Source: Dietzia timorensis (GTDB lineage Bacteria; Actinomycetota; Actinomycetes; Mycobacteriales; Mycobacteriaceae). Taken from it: a stretch of 64,000 nt of DNA. A program made the translations under genes and the position numbers. The stretch is taken from positions 3,348,001-3,412,000 of the forward strand of contig NZ_CP015961.1 of the NCBI RefSeq assembly GCF_001659785.1, written 5' to 3'. A model generated the notes under the pieces. That model had not been told where the DNA came from. It saw nothing but the letters and a program-made list of their open reading frames with translations, and did no database searches. Below are positions 24,522-33,731 of this stretch, piece by piece (position 1 is the first letter of the stretch; each line of letters starts with the position of its first letter).

Positions 24522-25019
24522 ATGGCTACTACTGCACTCAAGGGCAATCCCGTCAACACCGTCGGCGACCTCCCGGCCAGCGGAACCGCTGCTCCCGCTT
24601 TCGAGCTCGTGGGCTCTGACCTGTCGGTTCTGTACAGCTCGGACCTCTCCGGCAAGCGCGTCGTGCTCAACATCTTCCCGTCCGTGGACACAGGCGTCTG
24701 CGCGGCCTCGGTGCGCAAGTTCAACGAGCTCGCCGCCGGTCTCGACAACACCGAGGTCGTCTGCGTCTCCGCGGACCTCCCGTTCGCAGCCGCTCGTTTC
24801 TGTGGCGCCGAAGGCATCGAGAACGTGCGTACGGGCTCGACGTTCCGCTCCTCGTTCGGCACCGATTACGGCACCTCGCTCGTCGACGGCCCGATGGCCG
24901 GACTCAACGCTCGTGCCGTCGTGGTCTACGACGAGGACGGCACGGTCGTCCACAGCCAGCTCGTTCCCGAGATCACCGAGGAGCCGGACTACGATTCGGC
25001 CATCGCCTCGCTCAAGTAG
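24522..25019 (+). CDS. tpx: Thiol peroxidase (Tpx, atypical 2-Cys peroxiredoxin)
   Basis: 165 residues. Reduces hydrogen and organic peroxides with thioredoxin as electron donor. Peroxidatic Cys60 is in SVDTGVCAASVRKFNE and the resolving Cys94 in AARFCGAEG, the spacing typical of Tpx. The N-terminal ALKGNPVNTVGDLP and C-terminal EITEEPDYDSAI are also characteristic, and length equals the family norm. ATG 24522; a strong terminator follows 14 bases after the stop. Confidence 0.95.
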   Translation: MATTALKGNPVNTVGDLPASGTAAPAFELVGSDLSVLYSSDLSGKRVVLNIFPSVDTGVCAASVRKFNELAAGLDNTEVVCVSADLPFAAARFCGAEGIENVRTGSTFRSSFGTDYGTSLVDGPMAGLNARAVVVYDEDGTVVHSQLVPEITEEPDYDSAIASLK

Positions 25020-25033
25020 CACACCCGATATCC

Positions 25034-25068
25034 AAGAAGCGGCCCACCGAGAAGGTGGGCCGCTTCTT
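25034..25068 (+). terminator. Rho-independent terminator after tpx
   Basis: Perfect 15-bp stem (25034-25048 / 25054-25068) with loop GAGAA, followed by CTTGTT. Because the aldo/keto reductase gene converges from the other side, it may serve both. Confidence 0.88.
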
Positions 25069-25112
25069 CTTGTTCGTCGACGTTCGTTCCGGCCGCTCGG
25101 CGGCTCGTACTC

Positions 25113-25985
25113 CTACCGCTGCATCCCGGCGTAGGTGTTCGGGTCGTGTCCGATCTGGTTCTGGCCCTCCAGCGCGGAGATCGCCGCGATTTCCTCGGCA
25201 GAAAGCTCGAACGGCGGAGTGGTGTCGGCGACTGCGAAGTTCTCCGCGAGCCGCTCGGGATTCGCAGACTTGGGAATCACCGACACCCCCTGCTGCAATG
25301 CCCAGGCGAGCACCACCTGCGAGGCGGGAACGCCATGCGCGGAGGCCGCCGCGGCCACGGGCTCCGCGCCGAAATCCGCTCCCCGCGACAAGGGCGAGTA
25401 CGCCTCCACTGCCACGCCGAGCTCCGCGCAGCTGGCGACGGTGTCCGGGTTGTGCCACGAGGGGTGGAACTCGATCTGATCGACGGCCGGCGCCTCCCCG
25501 GTCTCCGACACGAGGCGATCAAGGTGAGGGGCGAGGAAATTCGCCACACCGACGTCACGAATAAGTCCTTCGTCCCGAGCGCGGGCGAGTTCTGCGTAGG
25601 CAGAAAGATACAGGTCGTGATCCGGTAGCGGCCAGTGGATCATGTACAGGTCGAGATAGTCGGTGCGCAGCGCCTCGAGGGAGCGCTCCAGCGCGCCGCG
25701 CCACTCACCCTCGGCGTGGTCGGCGTTGCGCAGCTTGGACGTGAGGAAAAGCTCCGCGCGGTCGACCCCGGACCCGTCCAGCACGCCGCCGAGGAAGGGC
25801 TCGTTGTGGTACGCGGTGGCGGTGTCGATATGGCGATAGCCCAGTTCAAGCGCCGTTTCGAGCGCGGCGCGGTCCGCGGCGAGCGAATCCGAGCCCTCGG
25901 CGCCCAGCTTGTACGTGCCGAGCCCGAGCATCGGCATCTGCGCCCCCGAGCGGAGCGCTATCGACCTCGTCGCCACGTCGCTCAC
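25113..25985 (-). CDS. Aldo/keto reductase (2,5-diketo-D-gluconate reductase-like)
   Basis: 290 residues, (beta/alpha)8 NADPH-dependent carbonyl reductase. Catalytic tetrad is visible: Asp and Tyr in HIDTATAYHNE, Lys in FLTSKLRNAD, His in DLYMIHWPLP. The C-terminal cofactor site is VSVIPKSANPERLAENF. Substrate cannot be deduced. Its GTG start overlaps the TGA stop of cysE (GTGA), an unusual operon partner for an aldo/keto reductase. Confidence 0.9.
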   Translation of the reverse strand: MSDVATRSIALRSGAQMPMLGLGTYKLGAEGSDSLAADRAALETALELGYRHIDTATAYHNEPFLGGVLDGSGVDRAELFLTSKLRNADHAEGEWRGALERSLEALRTDYLDLYMIHWPLPDHDLYLSAYAELARARDEGLIRDVGVANFLAPHLDRLVSETGEAPAVDQIEFHPSWHNPDTVASCAELGVAVEAYSPLSRGADFGAEPVAAAASAHGVPASQVVLAWALQQGVSVIPKSANPERLAENFAVADTTPPFELSAEEIAAISALEGQNQIGHDPNTYAGMQR

Positions 25986-26827
25986 CTCGCGATGCTCTGG
26001 TCCATGTCCTCGGCAGGAATGACGTCGGGCTCGCCCACCCGTACGACCTTCGCGGGCACCCCGGCGACCGTCGTAAACGGGGGCACGTCGAAAAGCACGA
26101 CCGAGCCGGCAGCGACCTTCGCGTTGTCGCCGATCGAGATGTTGCCGATGATGTTGCTGCCCGCGGACAGCAGCACACCATTGCCCACCTTGGGGTGGCG
26201 GTCGCCGTCCTCCTTACCTGTTCCGCCGAGAGTCACGCCCTGGAGAATCGACACACAATCACCCATGACGGCGGTCTCGCCGATAACGATGCCCGTGGCG
26301 TGATCGGCCAGGATCCCCGACCCGACGCGCGCGGCCGGATGGATGTCCATGGCGAATACCTCGGACACCCGGGATTGGAGGAACGAGGCGGCCATCACGC
26401 GGCCGGCGTTCCACATCTCGTGCGCGACCCGGTGGATCTGGAAACCGAGAAACCCCTTGGCGAAGAGGTACGGCACGAGGTGGTTCGGGTACGCGGGGTT
26501 ACGCTCGAACGAGACCTGCAGGTCCGCCGCGACCGCGTCCATGAGCGGCGGGTGCGCTGCGAGCACCGCGTGGATCTCCTTGGTGAGGACGTGGCGGGGG
26601 ATCTCCGGCGTCGCGATCCTCGCCGCGGCCAGTCTCGCGAGCGACTCCGCGAAGGTGTCGCACCCGTCGATCAGGTCGAGAACGAGCCCCGCAACGAGCG
26701 GCTCGTCCCTGGACATACGGGCGTCTTCGGACAGCTGGTCCCACACCCGGGTGGCCGTCGACGGGTCGGCGGTGCACACGGATGCAGAGGCGTTGGCGTC
26801 GTGATGCGTGCTAGTCACTTCGCCCAC
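25982..26827 (-). CDS. cysE: Serine O-acetyltransferase
   Basis: 281 residues. Makes O-acetylserine, the carbon skeleton for cysteine. The N-terminal helical domain (SATRVWDQLSEDARM-type) marks the long enterobacterial-like class. The left-handed beta-helix domain has QIHRVAHEMW, MDIHPAARVGSGILADHATG, the catalytic-loop GGTGKEDGDRHPKVGNGVLL, and NIIGNISIGDNAKVAAGSVV hexapeptide repeats. It is not next to cysK, which is the common arrangement. GTG 26827 start. It is translationally coupled to the downstream aldo/keto reductase. No McbR-type site is visible in front of it. Confidence 0.92.
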   Translation of the reverse strand: MGEVTSTHHDANASASVCTADPSTATRVWDQLSEDARMSRDEPLVAGLVLDLIDGCDTFAESLARLAAARIATPEIPRHVLTKEIHAVLAAHPPLMDAVAADLQVSFERNPAYPNHLVPYLFAKGFLGFQIHRVAHEMWNAGRVMAASFLQSRVSEVFAMDIHPAARVGSGILADHATGIVIGETAVMGDCVSILQGVTLGGTGKEDGDRHPKVGNGVLLSAGSNIIGNISIGDNAKVAAGSVVLFDVPPFTTVAGVPAKVVRVGEPDVIPAEDMDQSIAR

Positions 26828-26849
26828 AATACTTCAGATCAGCGTGAAT

Positions 26850-28139
26850 CTATGCCCCGAGAGTTCCGCGGATCGACTCCCAGGCCGCCGGCATCTGCCC
26901 CGCGAACGTCCACCAGTTGTGCATGCCCTGCGGGACCAGCGTGAACTCGTGGTCGATGTCCTCGCGGTCGAGCGCGCGGTGGAATCGGTTGGTGCAGACG
27001 TTGACCGCCTGCTCGAGAAAGAGCCCCTGGGTGTAGTGCAGCGGGTTGTAGTCGTAGGTGGCGAGCTCGTTCGGGGCCGCCGCCCCCGTGGCCGAGGAGA
27101 AGAAAACCTTCGTCCCCCGCAGTTTGTCGGAATTGATCGTGGGGTCGTGTGCCTCCCACGTCTCGTTCGGGTACTCGCCCCACATGTTGTCGATGTCGCC
27201 CGAACGCGAGGCGACGGTGAAATCGGCGAGGATCTTGCCCAGCCCCTTGGTCTCGTAGCAGCCGGAGATGCCGGCAACCGCGTCGTATTTCCCGGGGTGA
27301 CGTGCGGCCATCGACATCGCAGCGGAAGCACCCATGGACACGCCGCCGATGCCGGTCTTTCCACTGTGTTTCAGGTCGATCTCGTCGCCGGCGAGTACCT
27401 TGGGAAGATCCTGGGTGATGAATGTTTCCCACTTGTTGATACCGAGGGCGTCGTCCTCCTGTTCCCAGTCCGCCCACATGGCGCCCGGCCCCTGGGTCGG
27501 GACGATGACGTTGACGCCCGCGTCCTTGAACGTGTCGAAAACCCCGCGCTGGGCGAAGCCGCTCGGATCGGACGCGCCGACGCCGTCGAGAAGGTACAGG
27601 TTCGGCGCCTCGCCGCCTCCCGCCGCCCGGTACACCTCGACCTTGATCTTGCGCTTCATAGGGCCATAGGCGATCTCCCACTGCTCGTAGCGCTCATCGC
27701 TGCGCAGCTTGTCGATCGAGCCCTGGATCACCGGGTCGCCGTAGTTCCCGTCGAGCGCCTCGTTGCGGTCGATCTGCCGGACCACGTGGATATCGTCGTC
27801 CGCGAGAGAAGGATCCGAATCGGGCATCTTCCCGGCTTCCGGCCCGAGGATCGCCGGGGAGATACCGACCGCGGCGATCGAGCCGATGCCGGTCGAGCCG
27901 GCAAACAGCGGATGGCCAGAGGAGCCGAGGATCTGGGTAGAGGTGTCCGGCCCCGCCGAACCGAGCGAATCCGACACCGACGCGGTGAATCCGTCCTCGC
28001 CCGACAGCGAGCCCTGGAGCTGATCCAGTGAATCAGACACCTGCGCCCCGGCGGGTGCGGCCGTGAAGACCAGCGCCGGGGCGATAACGGCGCACGTCAG
28101 TGCGCGAAAAAAGGTGGACGGGGACGGGCGAAGCGCCAT
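26850..28139 (-). CDS. Mycolyltransferase / antigen 85-family esterase
   Basis: 429 residues, exported (signal peptide ending TAAPAGAQ near residue 33). An extra ~100-residue N-terminal region precedes the esterase D fold: LYLLDGVGASDPSGF, NVIVPTQGPGAMWADWE, nucleophile elbow GIGGVSMGASAAM (Ser268), and late His in LVPQGMHNWWTF. These are the features of Ag85/corynomycolyl transferases, which transfer mycolic acid onto trehalose and arabinogalactan at the outer envelope. Its presence is strong evidence of a mycolate-bearing host. ATG 28139 follows GAGGAG. The DUF1906 gene lies 80 bases upstream on the same strand. Confidence 0.9.
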   Translation of the reverse strand: MALRPSPSTFFRALTCAVIAPALVFTAAPAGAQVSDSLDQLQGSLSGEDGFTASVSDSLGSAGPDTSTQILGSSGHPLFAGSTGIGSIAAVGISPAILGPEAGKMPDSDPSLADDDIHVVRQIDRNEALDGNYGDPVIQGSIDKLRSDERYEQWEIAYGPMKRKIKVEVYRAAGGGEAPNLYLLDGVGASDPSGFAQRGVFDTFKDAGVNVIVPTQGPGAMWADWEQEDDALGINKWETFITQDLPKVLAGDEIDLKHSGKTGIGGVSMGASAAMSMAARHPGKYDAVAGISGCYETKGLGKILADFTVASRSGDIDNMWGEYPNETWEAHDPTINSDKLRGTKVFFSSATGAAAPNELATYDYNPLHYTQGLFLEQAVNVCTNRFHRALDREDIDHEFTLVPQGMHNWWTFAGQMPAAWESIRGTLGA

Positions 28140-28219
28140 AGAGATACTCCTCGTTCGGCCGCCCGACGGTTAGGAAGTCGAACTAAGAGGCGGCTGCAAC
28201 GTATCTTATGGCAATATAA

Positions 28220-29086
28220 CTATCCCTGAACAGATCCCAAGTCCGGCAGCTCCGGAAGCTGCGGCAGCGGCGGGAGGGAGAAGCCCCCGCTGGTGCCCCA
28301 CTGGCCATAGTTGACCGAGTACACGCGGTTGACGTCGGAGGAAATCCCGCCGATGTTCGGGTAATGCCCGGGGATCTGGTACATCGTGGCGAGCGGGTGG
28401 ATGATGCCGTTCGAGCCCCAGCCGTGCTGCCAGTAGTAGGTGCCGAGATTCTGCCCGCGGCACCAGTCGATCGTCGGGGCGTTGCAGTACACGCCGAGCA
28501 CCAGGCCCGCGCCGCGAAGCAGCTGGTCCCAGCGGCGCAGGTATGGCGCGATCTGGTTGTCGAATTCCCAGCGGCTGGGGTTGTCGTCGATGGCGACGTA
28601 CATGGCGGAACCAGCGGGTCCGCCCGCACCGTAGTGGATGCCGATGCCGATGGGGGCGTGGTGGTTGGCTGCGCCTTCGCCGCCGCGCCAGTCCGCGGTG
28701 GCGTCCTTGCCGTACTGGTAGCACGACGTCACCGTCAGGCCGTTGGCGCGGAAGTCATCTGCCTCGGGGCGAGCGAGCGGCTTGCCCAGCATCCACTCGG
28801 CGCCGGGACGGCGATTCGAGCAGTAGCGGATGGCGCCCATGTGGCCCGCTCCGCGCACGGCGCCGGCGGACGGGACGCCCGCCGAGTAGTCGATGATCGT
28901 ACCGAGCTGCGGGCTGGACCCGGCGTTGGTGATGGGACCGCCACCCGGAAGGAGCCCGGAGAGCTCCGGCAGACCCGGAACCGAGGACTGCGCGTTGGCG
29001 GACGGCGCCAGGCCCGCGGCGACGGCACCCGCTGCTGCGGCCCCGATGCCCGTGCGGCGAAGGAAGGATCGGCGATCCAGGCTCAT
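28220..29086 (-). CDS. Tat-exported DUF1906 (Rv2525c-like, glycoside-hydrolase-like) protein
   Basis: 288 residues. The N-terminus MSLDRRSFLRRTGIGAAAAG is a classical twin-arginine signal. The mature protein has LGTIIDYSAGVPSAGAVRGA, RRPGAEWMLGKPL, VTSCYQYGKDATADWRGG and GIHYGAGGPAGSAMYVAIDD, the TIM-barrel-like pattern of the Rv2525c family, implicated in cell-wall metabolism with uncertain catalysis. The C-terminus is a Pro/Leu-rich tail. ATG 29086 follows GGAG. Likely co-transcribed with the downstream mycolyltransferase. Confidence 0.85.
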   Translation of the reverse strand: MSLDRRSFLRRTGIGAAAAGAVAAGLAPSANAQSSVPGLPELSGLLPGGGPITNAGSSPQLGTIIDYSAGVPSAGAVRGAGHMGAIRYCSNRRPGAEWMLGKPLARPEADDFRANGLTVTSCYQYGKDATADWRGGEGAANHHAPIGIGIHYGAGGPAGSAMYVAIDDNPSRWEFDNQIAPYLRRWDQLLRGAGLVLGVYCNAPTIDWCRGQNLGTYYWQHGWGSNGIIHPLATMYQIPGHYPNIGGISSDVNRVYSVNYGQWGTSGGFSLPPLPQLPELPDLGSVQG

Positions 29087-29306
29087 GCGTACTCCATAAG
29101 TGATTTAGCCGTGCGCGCAACCACGCGCGCCAATGAACGTAACGATTGTGTCACAAGTGGGACTCGAATGCAGCATGGCAGTGGTGAGAATTTTCCTCGT
29201 ATGCAGGACGAACCCCTCGATATGACCGGCTTGGCGCGCGCAGCAGGCCCCTCGCCAGTAACATCACGTGCGACCGACAAGCCCCCAAGGCGCGAAAGAA
29301 GGACCG

Positions 29307-30689
29307 ATGCCCACGGATTCCCCTCATTCGAATGCCCCCACCGGAAGGCACCATGTGGTCGTCGTGGGCTCCGGCTTCGGCGGGCTTTCGGCGGTGCAGT
29401 CCCTCGCCGATGCCGATGTCGACGTGACGATGGTGTCCGCAGTGGGCTACCACCTGTTCCAGCCGCTGCTCTACCAGGTGGCCACGGGCATGCTCTCGGT
29501 CGGACAGATCGCCCCGCTCACGCGAATGGTGCTGGAAAAGCAGAAGAACGCGCGTCCCCTGCTCGGCGTGGTGACCCACATCGATCTCGAGTCGCGTTCG
29601 CTCATGCTCGAATCGCCCGGCATCGATGGCGGTCAGATCCAGATTCCGCTGTCCTACGATTCGCTCATCATCGCCGCCGGCGCAAACCAGTCGTATTTCG
29701 GCAATGAGCATTTCGCGCAGTTCGCTCCCGGGCTCAAGACCATCGACCATGCCCTCGAGATCCGCAGCCGCATCGTCAACGCCTTCGAACGCGCCGAGAC
29801 GTGCACCGATCCGGTGGAGCGGCGGCGGCTGCTCACCTTCGTGGTCGTCGGCGGCGGCCCGACCGGCGTGGAGATGGCCGGCCAGATCGGCGAGCTCGCG
29901 AATGAGACGTTCGTAGGCGCCTATCGCAACATCAACCCCGCCGACGCGCGCGTGATCCTCGTCGACTCGGGCAAGGAAGTGCTCTCCTCCTTCGGTCCGC
30001 AACTGGGCAAACACGCCCGCAAGACTCTGAACAAACTCGGCGTCGAGGTGATGTCCGAGACGCGAGTGGTCGACATCGATCGCCACGTCGTCACGGTCAA
30101 GGAGAAGAAGACCGGCGAGACGCGCAAGATCCCCGCGTCCTGCAAGGTCTGGGGCGCCGGGGTCGAGGCGTCCCCGCTGGCACGGCACGTCGCCGAGGCC
30201 TCGGGCGCCGAGGTCGACCGCGCCGGCCGCGTGCACGTGCAGCCGGACCTCACCCTTCCCGGACATCCCGAGGTCTTCTGTGTCGGCGACATGGCCGCGG
30301 TCGAGGGCGTTCCCGGCCTCGCCCAAGGCGCCATCCAAGGCGGCGAGTATGCCGGTAGGCGCATCGCGGCGCTGATTGACGGCGAGGAGACGGTGTCTGA
30401 AAGGGAGCCGTTCGTCTACTCCGATCTTGGCTCGATGGCCACCGTCGCCAAGTATTCCGCGGTGGCGGACCTGTTCGGCAAGGTCCGCGTCTACGGAATC
30501 GTCGGGTGGGCGATGTGGCTGTGGGTGCACCTCATGGGGCTCGTCGGCTTCTCGAACCGCTTCCTCGTCGCGGCTTCGTGGGCCTTCCAGCTGTTCGGCA
30601 AGGAACGGCCACTCATGGCGATCACGAACCAGATGCTGCGCGGGCGCGAGGCCGTGCAGGAGAAGAAGCGGCTCGGCGAGGTGCAGTAG
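29307..30689 (+). CDS. ndh: Type II NADH dehydrogenase
   Basis: 460 residues. Single-subunit, non-proton-pumping NADH:menaquinone oxidoreductase at the inner face of the membrane. First Rossmann motif VVVVGSGFGGLSAVQSLA binds FAD; the second, VVVGGGPTGVEMAGQIGEL, binds NADH. YHLFQPLLYQVATGMLS, VWGAGVEASPLA and VFCVGDMAAVEG are standard Ndh-2 stretches; the C-terminus has hydrophobic segments (VYGIVGWAMWLWVHLMGLVG) for membrane attachment. ATG 29307 follows AAGGA; longer in-frame sequence upstream overlaps the divergent promoter region. Confidence 0.94.
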   Translation: MPTDSPHSNAPTGRHHVVVVGSGFGGLSAVQSLADADVDVTMVSAVGYHLFQPLLYQVATGMLSVGQIAPLTRMVLEKQKNARPLLGVVTHIDLESRSLMLESPGIDGGQIQIPLSYDSLIIAAGANQSYFGNEHFAQFAPGLKTIDHALEIRSRIVNAFERAETCTDPVERRRLLTFVVVGGGPTGVEMAGQIGELANETFVGAYRNINPADARVILVDSGKEVLSSFGPQLGKHARKTLNKLGVEVMSETRVVDIDRHVVTVKEKKTGETRKIPASCKVWGAGVEASPLARHVAEASGAEVDRAGRVHVQPDLTLPGHPEVFCVGDMAAVEGVPGLAQGAIQGGEYAGRRIAALIDGEETVSEREPFVYSDLGSMATVAKYSAVADLFGKVRVYGIVGWAMWLWVHLMGLVGFSNRFLVAASWAFQLFGKERPLMAITNQMLRGREAVQEKKRLGEVQ

Positions 30690-30712
30690 CGCCACCGGGC
30701 GCGGCTGGTCGG

Positions 30713-31198
30713 CTACGCGCCGGCGAGGCGGATGCGCTCGAGGGAGAAGCGCGTCGCGAGCCAGGAGCAGAAGAGCTCGAGACCGTTCGGGTTCTGTGCA
30801 CCGACGGGCGCATCCGTGCGCTGAAGCGACACCTTGTGTTTGCCGATCATCGAATGCGCGTGGACCGAGAGGATTTCGGTTTCCCCGCCGTCATACAACG
30901 ACCAATCCTTGCGCAGAAGCGAGGACGGCGTGAAATCGAAGTCGGTGCCGTACCAGGTGAGCGAACTGGTGCGGCCGAAGAGCAGCGGCCGGGAGAACTC
31001 GCCTACGACCTGCCCGTACTCGTCGTAGGCGAGGTAGAGGCGGCGCCCGCGGTACGCACAGCGGAATGTCCAGCGTGTACCGTCGAGCCCCTCGGCATCG
31101 ACGTCGAATCCAAGCCGGGATTCGCGCGTGAGAACTCCGCTCCCGGCCAGCACCAGCCGATGCCCGTTGTAGGAGCGGAGCCCCCGCTTGCCGGTCAT
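30713..31198 (-). CDS. Hypothetical protein coupled to dapA
   Basis: 161 residues, not recognised. No signal peptide or membrane segment. It is rich in aromatic and charged residues in an alternating, beta-strand-like pattern (LGFDVDAEGLDGTRWTFRCA, RLYLAYDEYGQVVGEF, SLTWYGTDFDFTPSS), loosely recalling tubby/LURP-like barrels, and ends in a helix LFCSWLATRFSLERIRL. The ATG shares ATGA with the dapA stop, so it is translated with DapA. The ndh gene converges 23 bases away. Function unknown. Confidence 0.7.
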   Translation of the reverse strand: MTGKRGLRSYNGHRLVLAGSGVLTRESRLGFDVDAEGLDGTRWTFRCAYRGRRLYLAYDEYGQVVGEFSRPLLFGRTSSLTWYGTDFDFTPSSLLRKDWSLYDGGETEILSVHAHSMIGKHKVSLQRTDAPVGAQNPNGLELFCSWLATRFSLERIRLAGA

Positions 31199-32091
31199 AG
31201 CCCTGCCGCCTCCAGCGCCGCCGAGATTCTGTCCTTATGGGACGAAGGGCCCTGCAACAACGGCATGCGCAGATGGTCCGATTCGATGACCCCCTGCATC
31301 TTCAGCGCCGCCTTGACCTGGATCGCCCCTTGCGAGGTGTGCATGATGGCGTCGACCAGCGGCACGAGACGGCGGTGGATATCGCGCGCCTGCGACAGGT
31401 TTCCGGAGTCGATCGCGTCGATCATCTCGCGGTACTGGTTCCCGGCCAGGTGCCCGACCACCGACACCACGCCCGATGCGCCCTGCGCGAGGTGCGCGAG
31501 GTTGAGTTCGTCCTCGCCGGAGTACCACAAGAGGTCCGTCTCCGACTGCAGGCGGGTCGCCTCGAAGAGGTCGCCCTTGGCGTCCTTGACCGCCTTGACC
31601 GCCTCGATTTTCGCTAGTTCGCGGATCGTGTCCGAGGTGAGCGCGGTCCCGGTGCGCCCCGGGATGTCATAGGCCATGACCGGCAGGCCGCCGCCCGCCT
31701 CGGCGATCTGGCGGAAGTGTTCGATGATCCCGGCCTGGGTCGGCTTGTTGTAATACGGAGTGACGACGAGGAGGCTGTGCGCCCCGCGGGCGGCCATCTC
31801 CCGAGCCGCGCGGGCGGAGTGCTCGGTGTCGTTCGTGCCGCAGCCGGCCATGACCTTGACCCTGTCGCCGACGGCCTTGACAACGGCCTCGACGCAGTCG
31901 TAATCCTCGTCGTCGGTGGTGGTCGCCGACTCGCCGGTCGTGCCGTTGACCAGCAGGCCGTCGTGTCCATTGTCCGCGAGATGATGCGCGAGCTTGGTGA
32001 GCGAATCGAAATCGATCGACCCATCGTCGTGCATCGGGGTAACCATGGCGGTGACCACGCGACCAAAGGGATTCTGACTCAAGCTTCTCAC
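31195..32091 (-). CDS. dapA: 4-hydroxy-tetrahydrodipicolinate synthase
   Basis: 298 residues. TIM-barrel aldolase condensing pyruvate with aspartate semialdehyde in lysine/DAP synthesis. VVTAMVTPMHDDGSID, LLVNGTTGESATTTD (Thr-Thr of the catalytic relay), LLVVTPYYNKPTQAG (Tyr), and EAVKAVKDAKGD with the Schiff-base lysine are present. GTG 32091 follows GGAG closely; TTG 32082 is an alternative. It is transcribed away from the CNNM gene. No dapB or RNase J gene, its common neighbours, is next to it here. Confidence 0.92.
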   Translation of the reverse strand: MRSLSQNPFGRVVTAMVTPMHDDGSIDFDSLTKLAHHLADNGHDGLLVNGTTGESATTTDDEDYDCVEAVVKAVGDRVKVMAGCGTNDTEHSARAAREMAARGAHSLLVVTPYYNKPTQAGIIEHFRQIAEAGGGLPVMAYDIPGRTGTALTSDTIRELAKIEAVKAVKDAKGDLFEATRLQSETDLLWYSGEDELNLAHLAQGASGVVSVVGHLAGNQYREMIDAIDSGNLSQARDIHRRLVPLVDAIMHTSQGAIQVKAALKMQGVIESDHLRMPLLQGPSSHKDRISAALEAAGL

Positions 32092-32258
32092 CTTCTCCTG
32101 TAAACGCCGTCTTCCTGGCACTATAGCCTCCCCGGCGCAAATGCGAAGGCGACGGCGACCTAGTACATCTGCTATAAAGAATTCTTACAACTTCATCCCA
32201 CACGCGCGCGCAACCGGCGCAGCGCTTTCATTTTCGCACGTCGCGAGAAAGGCCCATT

Positions 32259-33731
32259 TTGCTTACTGCCTGGATTCTGCTCCTGGCATTTCTTCTCCTG
32301 GTCGCGGCCAACGCGCTCTTCGTCGCGGTGGAATTCTCCTTCCTCACCGTCGACCGCGAGGCCGTCCGATCCGCCGCCGCGAATGGCGACAAGATCGCCC
32401 TCGTCGCCGAGCGTTCGCTCAAGAAGACCTCGACCAACCTGTCCGGTGCGCAGCTCGGCATCACCGTCACCAGCCTTATCGCCGGCTTCATCGCCAGCCC
32501 CGGCATCGGCGCGCTCCTCACCGAATTCCTCGGCTGGACCGGCGTTCCACGCGCCGCTTCGGTCGGCATCGCCACCACCGCGGCATTCATCATCGCAACA
32601 TTCACCCAGATGGTGTTCGGCGAGCTCATCCCGAAGAACTGGGCGCTTGCCGCGTCCATGAAGGTCGTGCGGATCTCCGTGATCCCGCAGGCGATCTTCA
32701 TGTGGACCTTCGGCTGGCTCGTGTGGCTGCTCAATTCGACCGCCAACGCCGTACTGCGGGCGTTCGGATTCAACCCGAGTGAGGAGCCGCCGAACACGCG
32801 CAGCGGCGCCGAGCTGCTCAGCTCGGTCAACCGTTCCAGCCGCGTCGGCGCGCTCGACTCACATACTGCGGAGCTCGTCGCGCAGACCCTCGAATTCGGT
32901 AACCGCACCGCGGCCGACGCGATGCTCCCACGTCCGCTGGTGACCTTCGTCGACTCGGCCAGCGCGGCCGAGCTGCTGCACCTGACCGCGACGACCGGCC
33001 ACGCCCGCTTCCCCGTGATCGGCGACGACGTCGACGACATCCGCGGCATCGTGCACTACCGGCAGGCGCTCGAACTCGATCCGTCCGCACGCGAGGACAC
33101 CTCCGTGGAATCGCTCGCCCGCCAGGTCCCCATCGTTTCCGAGTCGATGACTCTCGACCCGCTCATGCGCGTGCTGCGCGAATCGGAATGGGAAATGGCG
33201 GTCGTCGTCGACGAGTACGGCGGCACCGCCGGAATCGTCACCCTCGAGGATCTCCTCGAGGAACTCGTCGGCGAGATCGACGACGAGCAGGACCAGCGCA
33301 CCACGATGCACACCGAACGTCCCGACGGCGCGATCGTCGTCTCCGGACTGCTGCGGCCCGACGAGCTCGGCGGGATCCTCGACATGGATCTGCCCGATCC
33401 GGACGAGACCGCGACGCTCACCGGGCTGCTGTCCGAGCGCCTCGACCGCCTCCCGCGCGTCGGGGACGTGGTGGTCGTCGACACCTTCGACACCGCCAAC
33501 CGCGATTCCGACGACCTGCCGACCCCCGCGCGCGTGCGCCTCGAGGTCGAGGAGGTCGCCAACAACCGTGTCGAGAGCCTGTCCGTCACCACCGTCCCCC
33601 AAGAAGATTCCGATGACGCCGGAGGCCGCCTTGCCGAGGACCGCGAGAACGCGGGCGCCTCGGAAAATACGGACTCCGACGTCATACACGGTGCGCCAGC
33701 GCGCGACGCGAGTGAGGAGGCCGGGCGATGA
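32259..33731 (+). CDS. CNNM/CorC-family membrane protein with CBS pair
   Basis: 490 residues. The N-terminal DUF21 domain (about 1-190) has four membrane segments and the motifs FVAVEFSFLTVDREAVR, LSGAQLGITVTSL and MVFGELIPKNWALA. Two CBS domains follow (about 205-330; MLPRPLVTFVDS, VVVDEYGGTAGIVTLEDLLE) and a CorC_HlyC domain (about 345-430), then a disordered acidic tail. The family exports Mg2+ or influences divalent-cation balance. TTG start at 32259 preceded by GAAAGG. Overlaps the next gene by ATGA. Confidence 0.88.
   Translation: MLTAWILLLAFLLLVAANALFVAVEFSFLTVDREAVRSAAANGDKIALVAERSLKKTSTNLSGAQLGITVTSLIAGFIASPGIGALLTEFLGWTGVPRAASVGIATTAAFIIATFTQMVFGELIPKNWALAASMKVVRISVIPQAIFMWTFGWLVWLLNSTANAVLRAFGFNPSEEPPNTRSGAELLSSVNRSSRVGALDSHTAELVAQTLEFGNRTAADAMLPRPLVTFVDSASAAELLHLTATTGHARFPVIGDDVDDIRGIVHYRQALELDPSAREDTSVESLARQVPIVSESMTLDPLMRVLRESEWEMAVVVDEYGGTAGIVTLEDLLEELVGEIDDEQDQRTTMHTERPDGAIVVSGLLRPDELGGILDMDLPDPDETATLTGLLSERLDRLPRVGDVVVVDTFDTANRDSDDLPTPARVRLEVEEVANNRVESLSVTTVPQEDSDDAGGRLAEDRENAGASENTDSDVIHGAPARDASEEAGR

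Noticed and set aside
29151-30695. Open minus-strand frame of 514 codons opposite ndh
   Set aside because: Antisense shadow of a complete Ndh-2 gene.
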